NCBI GenBank assembly: GCA_040757115.1 | Contig: JBFLYA010000087.1 | Location: forward strand, 1-15,141 | Length of the DNA stretch: 15,141 nt | Source of the DNA: a bacterium | GTDB taxonomy: Bacteria; UBA9089; CG2-30-40-21; SBAY01 | Direction: 5' to 3' | Shown here: one piece after another, positions 1 through 7,500 of the stretch | Position numbering within the stretch: the stretch's first letter is position 1 | How the letters are laid out: each line of letters opens with the position of its first letter | Translations under genes and position numbers: made by a program | The notes under the pieces: model-generated | Seen by the model: the letters and a program-made list of their open reading frames with translations, nothing else | Told to the model about the DNA's origin: nothing | The model's database searches: none

Positions 1-1512
1 TCCCAAAGTCGATACAGATTAACTCACTTGCCGCAAATCCATCACCTCTAACGGTTACTGCTGTTCCAATAGTGCCTTGCTGTGGACTGACAGCGGTTAT
101 CCTGCCAAGCATCCTGAACCAGCTGTATGCCGCACAGTCTTTGCCTTTAGCACTGACGGTTATTGTGCCACCTCCTGGCTGGGTATCTGCGGTAAATACA
201 GCAGTGAACCGACCCAGTCCATCACTTAAGGTTACCGCTATCGTCGGGTTAGTCCCAAAGTCGATACAGATTAACTCACTTGCCGCAAAACCATCACCTC
301 TAACGGTTACTGCTGTTCCAATAGTGCCTTGCTGTGGACTGACAGCGGTTATCCTGCCAAGCATCCTGAACCAGCTGTAGGCAACACAATCTCTCCCTTT
401 CGCACTGACGGTTATTGTGCCACATCCTGGCTGGGTATCTGCGGTAAATACAGCAGTGAACCGACCCAGTCCATCACTTAAGATTACCGCTATCGTCGGG
501 TTAGTCCCAAAGTCGATACAGATTAACTCACTTGCGGCAAATCCATCACCTCTAACGGTTACTGCTGTTCCAATAGTGCCTTGCTGTGGACTGACAGCGG
601 TTATCCTGCCCAGCATCCTGAACCAGCTGTAGGCAACGCAATCCTTTCCTTTCGCACTCACGGTTATTGTCCCGCATCCTGGCTGTGTATCTGCGGTAAA
701 TACGGCGATGAATCTGCCAAGATAATCACTTATGGTCGTTGTTATTGTTGGATTGGTCCCAAAGTCGATACAGATTAACTCACTTGCCGCAAATCCATCT
801 CCTCTAACGGTTACTGCTGTTCCAATAGTGCCTTGCTGTGGACTGACAGCGGTTATCCTGCCCAGCATCCTGAACCAGCTGTAGGCCACACAATCTTTTC
901 CTTTCGCACTCACGGTTATTGTCCCGCATCCTGGCTGTGTATCTGCAGTAAATACGGCGATGAATCTGCCAAGATAATCACTTATGGTCGTTGTTATTGT
1001 TGGATTGGTCCCAAAGTCGATACAGATTAACTCACTTGCCGCAAATCCATCACCTCTAACGGTTACTGCTGTTCCAATAGTGCCTTGCTGTGGACTGACA
1101 GTGGTTATCCTGCCCAGCATCCTGAACCAGCTGTATGCAACGCAATCCTTCCCTTTCGCACTCACGGTTATTGTCCCGCATCCTGGCTGTGTATCTGCGG
1201 TAAATACGGTGATGAATCTGCCAAGATAATCACTTATGGTCGTTGTTATTGTTGGATTGGTCCCAAAGTCGATACAGATTAACTCACTTGCCGCAAATCC
1301 ATCACCTCTAACGGTTACTGCTGTTCCAATAGTGCCTTGCTGTGGACTGACAGCGGTTATCCTGCCCAGCATCCTGAACCAGCTGTAGGCAACACAATCT
1401 CTCCCTTTCGCACTCACGGTTATTGTGCCACAACCTGGCTGGGTATCGGCAGTAAAGGTTGTGGTAAATGTACCTTGAGCTGTAGATAATACCGTGGCAA
1501 TTGTTGGATTCA
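1..1512 (-). repeat. Near-identical 252-bp tandem repeats encoding 84-residue IPT/TIG-like domains
   Basis: The landmark TCCCAAAGTCGATACAG recurs at nt 1, 253, 505, 757, 1009 and 1261, exactly 252 bp apart, and the array continues off the left edge. Each unit encodes 84 residues with landmarks GTIGTAVTVRGDGFAASEL, CIDFGTNPTI, DTQPGCGTITVSAKGKDC and YSWFRMLGRITAVS. The GTxGTxVTVxGxGF pattern and immunoglobulin-like strands fit the IPT/TIG family. Two sub-types differ in the middle: LSDGLGRFTAVF in the two leftmost units and ISDYLGRFIAVF in the next three. Most units carry three cysteines (ICIDFG, PGCGT, KDC), unusual for this fold; the leftmost complete unit has Gly in place of the PGCGT cysteine. 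Unit identity implies recent duplication or gene conversion, and copy number may vary or be mis-assembled. Confidence 0.92.
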
Positions 1513-4500
1513 TCCCAAAACCTATGGTTACTTTTTCTGATGCCGCAAAACCATTGCCTACCACCGTAACCTTAGTTCCAATTAGACCACTTACAGGAGT
1601 AACTAAGACAATATTCCCGCGAATAATGAAGGTATCAAGAGCATTTTGACCAGAGGTTAATCCTCTTGTAACTATTGTAGTTGTCCCATAGCCTTGTGTA
1701 TCAACCTTAAAGCTGGAGCTAAATGCACCTGAATTATCGGCTGTCGTTGTAGCAATAGTCAAACTCTTACCAAAATCTATCCCAATTCCTTCATTCAAGT
1801 CAAACCCTGCACCTGCTATTTTAACAATACTGCCTACCGTCCCCATTGCAGGTGAGACTAAGGTTATTCCTGGCTTGAGTGTAATCACAAAGTAAGAATA
1901 ACATACCTCATTACTGTCTATCCCTCTAACTAAAATAGTAGTCGTCCCTGCTGATTGTACATCAACAGTAAATATAGTAGAAAAACTGCCCACACCACTT
2001 GAAACACAGTCAGCAATAGTCTTCGTCGTACCAAAATCTACTACTATATCTTCTATTGCTGAATAACCATTGCCTGAAATTGTAACATTAGTCCCCCTTA
2101 GACCACTGGTAGGTGAAACCAAAACAATATTCCCTCGAATGAAGAAGGAAGCACAAGCACTAAAAACAGACCCTGTAGCACTAATGGTATAAATACCAAA
2201 AGGCTGGGTCTGGACTGTAAAATTACACCCAAAGCTTCCAAAGGCATCAGTAGTAGCCATAGCAATACTCATAATTGTGCCAAAATCGATACGGATTAAT
2301 TCTGTCTGAAGATACCCTTCACCTTTTATTGTAACTTTAGTTCCAACAGTACCAGAGTGAGGTGAAACTAAAGTTATATTAGCAGTCACTGCTACTTGTT
2401 CAGCAGACCACTGACTTGCAGCAAGCCCGGTATCAATTGCCTGTACAGCCCAGTAATAAGTCCCGGGTGGCAGATTTAAAGTAAGTGACTTTTGTTTGAG
2501 CAAATAATTACCAAACAGTGGTGAACCATATTTACCTGCGACTACATCTTCTTTACCAGGTGCAGTGCCTACTCGAATATTATAATACAACCCTTTTTCA
2601 GTAGTCTCTTTATCACTACCTGCATTCCAACTGAATGTAAGCTTGCCATTTGAATAACTTGAACTGAATTGAGTAGGTGGAGACGGTAAATTATTAGATT
2701 TAACTCCATAGTTTTTATATAGATTAGAAACTGCATAAAGACCTGTTGACAAAGTAATATCTTTATTACCTTCTGTACGCAATAAATCCAATAAATCCAT
2801 TATTTCTTTAGGAGAAATGATAAGTCCTGTTAATACAAGGTCAAGATTTCCATCACAATCTATATCTCCCCAGGCAATAGAACTTGTCATTACCCCTATT
2901 AAATTTTGAAAGGTATCCTCTATTAACTTCCCAGATGCATTCTTGTAGATTTTTGAAATATGTTCCTTTGACTGAGTAAGTCCTGTTACTGCCAAATCTA
3001 AATCACCATCATTATCGTAATCACCCCAGGCAATGGAACTTGCACCTACACCTGGTAATTTTTGGTTTATATCTTCTATTAATTTTCCAGATTCATTTTT
3101 ATAGATTTTAGAAATATGTTCTGTCAAGATAGTTCTTCCTGTCAATACTAAGTCTAAATCACCATCATTATCATAATCACCCCAGGCAATAAAACTACCT
3201 TGTACTCCTATTAAATCTTGAGAGGTATCCTCTATTAACTTCCCTGATTCATTCTTATATATTTTAGAAATATTGTTAAACCAGTTGTACCCAGTTAAAG
3301 CCAAATCTAAATCACCATCATTATCATAATCACCCCAGGCAATAGAACTGTTTATTACCTCTATTAAATGTTGAGAGGTATCCTCTATTAACCTCCCAGA
3401 TTCATTCTTATATATTTTAGAAATAATCCCATTTGAATAATTCCATCCTGTTAATGCCAGATCCAGGTCACCATCATTATCATAGTCTCCCCACGCAATA
3501 GAACTGTTTGTTACCCCTATTAAATGTTGAGAGGTATCCTCTATTAACCTCCCAGATTCATTCTTATATATTTTAGAAATAATCCCATTTGAATAATTCC
3601 ATCCTGTTAATGCCAGATCCAGGTCACCATCATTATCATAGTCTCCCCACGCAATAGAACTATCTTCTACTCCTATTAAATCTTGAGAAGGATCTTCTAT
3701 TAACTTCCCAGATTCATTCTTATAGATTTTTGAAATACCTTCTCCTGATTCAAGACATCCTGTTAAAGCTAAATCTAAATCGCCATCATTATCATAATCT
3801 CCCCAAGCAACAGAACCAACATAGACATCTACTAAGTCCATTTTAGCATCAATCAGAAGATTCTCAACTATATGTATCTTAAAATTCTTTATTTCCTCTG
3901 CATTACCTGCATTATCCACTGCTTGATAGTAAATTGTATGTTCACCCGGCCTCAGACTAAAAGGCTCAATATAGATAATATCAGGTTCTGGGTTATCTAT
4001 CCCATATTTTATCTTCGCTACTCCTGAAATTACCTCACCAGTTGTCCCCATCGGGTCTATAGCAGTCAAGGAAAAGGTAGAACTGGATAATGTATATGAA
4101 CCATTATATACTATTCCATTTAGTTCAATGGTTGTTACAGGTGGAGTAGTATCTTTTTTCACTAAGGCGGCATAATCTGAGGTATGCTCTATTTTTGCCT
4201 CAATAGTCTTATTTTGCCTATCCACTATCCCACCAATATATTCTGGTACCCCATGGTCGCTGAGATAGAATATCCCTAATTGCTCAACCTTAATATTCTG
4301 CTCTTCATTTACTCCATAATTTTGACTAACAATCTCGCCTGTCTCTATCTTTACTCCTTCTATTTCTGGGTCAGCATCCATTTGAACGCCGATTATGCCA
4401 TCATAAGTCTGGTCGGTCTCGATGAGTTCATTATTATTAAAATCCAGATAAGATAATCTAAGTGTTGCCGCAGGTGAAAATTTCAGGCCTTTTGGTGCAA

Positions 4501-7500
4501 CATTATAGATTTTATCTAAATAATCAAAGAATGGTTCTAATTCTGGTGTTGAGGTAGCGGGTGTAATCTGGATTGTCGAAGTAGCCCAGTTAATCTCCTG
4601 TAAAATCTGTGGCGGAATGACTAATTCGATTGACTTGATGGATGTATCTGAACCAATATCCCCAATTACTGTGCCGCCTATTTCTGCCAAAATAGGCCGT
4701 TGATAGCTAACCTCTTTTACTGATTTTGTGGCATTGCCAGCAATGTCTAAAGAAGTCAATTCGACTATGTATTTACCCGCATTTAGATTAAGTGGTGATT
4801 GGTAGGTAATTTTATCAACCATTTTCGTCCAATTACGCTTTTCTATATCTGCCGACCCATCTCCCCATGTCCCAAACTCTTGTTGAGGTGGTAATGGATT
4901 TAATCCAGCAGTCCCTATCAAATTCTCCTGGCTATCATAGACACAGAGTAAATAGCCTTTAATATATCCATCTAATGTCATATCAAGGTCAAAGATGGGG
5001 TTATCCGGTGGGGTGTCTATTTCACAAACCCCCTTTATCTTTACAGGTAGAGTATCAGTAGCTAATGTTACCTGGCTATGGGTGGCATATTCTAATTTAT
5101 TATTGTAATTAACATAATCGTAATCTCCGGTTGGAAACAAGCCGGCACTGGCAATAGATGCCTCCCGCCTACCCGAGCCATCTCCTTTGCCTGGCGGTAT
5201 ATCCCTGCCATCCCAGATATAAGCATTGGAATTACAGGTATTCGTCGCCATCTCTATAAATTCCATACATTTTATTGGAAATACCCAGGCGAAGCGTGTA
5301 AGATTACCACTGACTATATCCTGACTCCCATAGATAGGAACCGTAGGAAAGATAACCTTCTTCTCTATTTGAATAATGGGGTTTGAGTTAGTTACCGGAA
5401 TTGGTGGTGTGCTCCGATATGTTGGAGAACCATAATCTATTATCGGTGGGAGTGGAGGTGTAGTAATCTGGATAAATCTATTCTCTTTTATCCCATCCCA
5501 GAAGACTACATTACCATCAACATCCTTTAGTTTAATCTTTAAGGTATATCTGCCGGATAACACCATAAACCCATAAATATTCCTTCCATCCCAGCCATAT
5601 TGATAGGTAATTTCATGGTTATTACCCGAAGTAGTTGGTGACCCTAATATTTGTGTCAACTTCCCCTCATCATTAACTACTATTGCCTCAAGCTCTGTGG
5701 CTACCTCCGAGAGAAAGGAAAAATTAAGCATTGGGTTAGTCTGAAAATCAAATTCTAAAGGAAGGGTTAAGGAATCTATCTTTGGTAGCCCTTTCTTAAG
5801 TATCTGGCTATAGGCAAGTTTTGATTCTTTACTTGCCTCATCTACCCCTTTTAGACTAAGGTAGTAGGCAGTATAAGTCCCTGAGTCTGGCAACTCAATA
5901 TTATCCTTATCTTTGCCAGACCAGATAACCTCATTTTCACCTAAATGGACCTCCTCTGTCCAATCCCATACAGGACCGTAGGGTGGGGTATCTTGAAAGA
6001 AACTCTCGATATCAGGATACTCAAGAGGATTCACCTGGTATATATTTATCGTCACCATCCCTGCCTCTGAAATATTGTAGCCAATGACATTAGTCTTGAT
6101 ATTTTCTGCAAGAGTAATCTCAGGTCCTGTTGTATCCACACGCACTGCCCTGATTTGTCTATTCTGATGCTCTAATTTATCGGTGACGGTTAATTCTAAG
6201 GTATAGATACCGCCATCGACTAAATTTGAGGTATTCCAGTTGGTCAAAGTGCCATTTATGACTGAAGTATCTTTTGTAATAATCTCATACCAGGTAGGGT
6301 TAGGATTATGTTCATTCAGTATCCCCTGGCAATATTTGAGTTTAAACTCCTTAAAATTCTTATCCCAGGCAGTGCCGCAGATATCCACTTCCGGTAGGGC
6401 TATGGCTTGTGAGAAACCTGGCTGGGTAATTATGGCGGTCGGATTGGTATTGTCTATCTCGATTATCTTAGTCATCACTGAGCTATGATTAACCAGGTCA
6501 GTGGCAGTCAATCTTAAGGTATATGTGCCATCGGGTAGTGGTAAGGTATTCCAGGTAGCTAAAGTGCCCATATCTTTTTGCGCCAGGGTAGAACTGACAA
6601 TCAGCTTCCAATCTAACGCCGGATTTATCCCTTGAGCATATTCGAGGGTATAAGTACCAAAATGCTTATCCCATGTTCTACCAGAAATAGTGATAGTGCC
6701 TGTAAGGAGTTGGTAGCCGGCATCATTATAGACAGTCCCGGCAAAGATATCACTCGTTAGCGAACCTATCTCGACTACTGGTGGTTCTGTATCTATCTCT
6801 ACATTAACATTGACCGGTTTTGGTTCTGAAATATTACCATAACTATCATCTATCTTTAGCTCCACAATCTTATACTCCCCATCTTTTAGACCTGGTAGAA
6901 TAAGGTAATTAAACCGATATGTTTCAAAGTTACCTACATCGGCTCTTTTAGTTCCTTGGCCAATATAGATAGGCAGGATTGTTTGAGCTGGAGTGTTGAG
7001 ATTAGAAGTCCCGGTTAATTTATTACTGCCATCAAGCAAATCCACATCAAAATAGATATAATCCCCATCCCCTAAAATAGGATTTGGGGTAGAAGAAGAT
7101 ATTCCTATCTTATTCACCAACGGGGCTAAGGTATCCTTACCCATAACCTTAATCTTTAATACTCCAGTTTCAGTCCATGTCCCAAAGTCATAAGGTGTCC
7201 CATTTACATCTGTAACCCTATCTGTAATGGCAATATTAAATGGAATTTCAGTATTAGGTGGGCAATCAGATGAAATTAAGGTAAGGGCATCCTTCTTAGA
7301 ATATCCCTGTTTATAAATACCCGTTAAATCTGTAAAATCAGTCGCTGTATCATCTATTATTCTCTTCACATAAAAGCTATCACTACTCAATTTTCCCTTA
7401 AGCTTATGCGAATAATTTGGACAATCCTCATAAATCTGCCTGATATTGGTATAGCCAATCTGAAGTAAATATACCTCAGTAGAAACAAGTTCACCTGCAT

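Noticed and set aside
72-1282. Several short plus-strand ORFs of 65-102 codons that recur every 252 bp
   Set aside because: They are antisense shadows of the tandem IPT repeats of the giant gene; they have no ribosome binding sites and their similarity simply follows the repeat period.
48-1330. CTAACGGTTACTG in each IPT repeat resembles the MITE end CTGAACGGTTAC
   Set aside because: It encodes the conserved VTVRG strand in phase with the protein repeat and lacks paired inverted partners, so the resemblance is probably coincidental.
1-1512. Possible CRISPR array from the regular repeat spacing
   Set aside because: Units are 252 bp, contiguous and coding, with no short repeat/unique spacer alternation.
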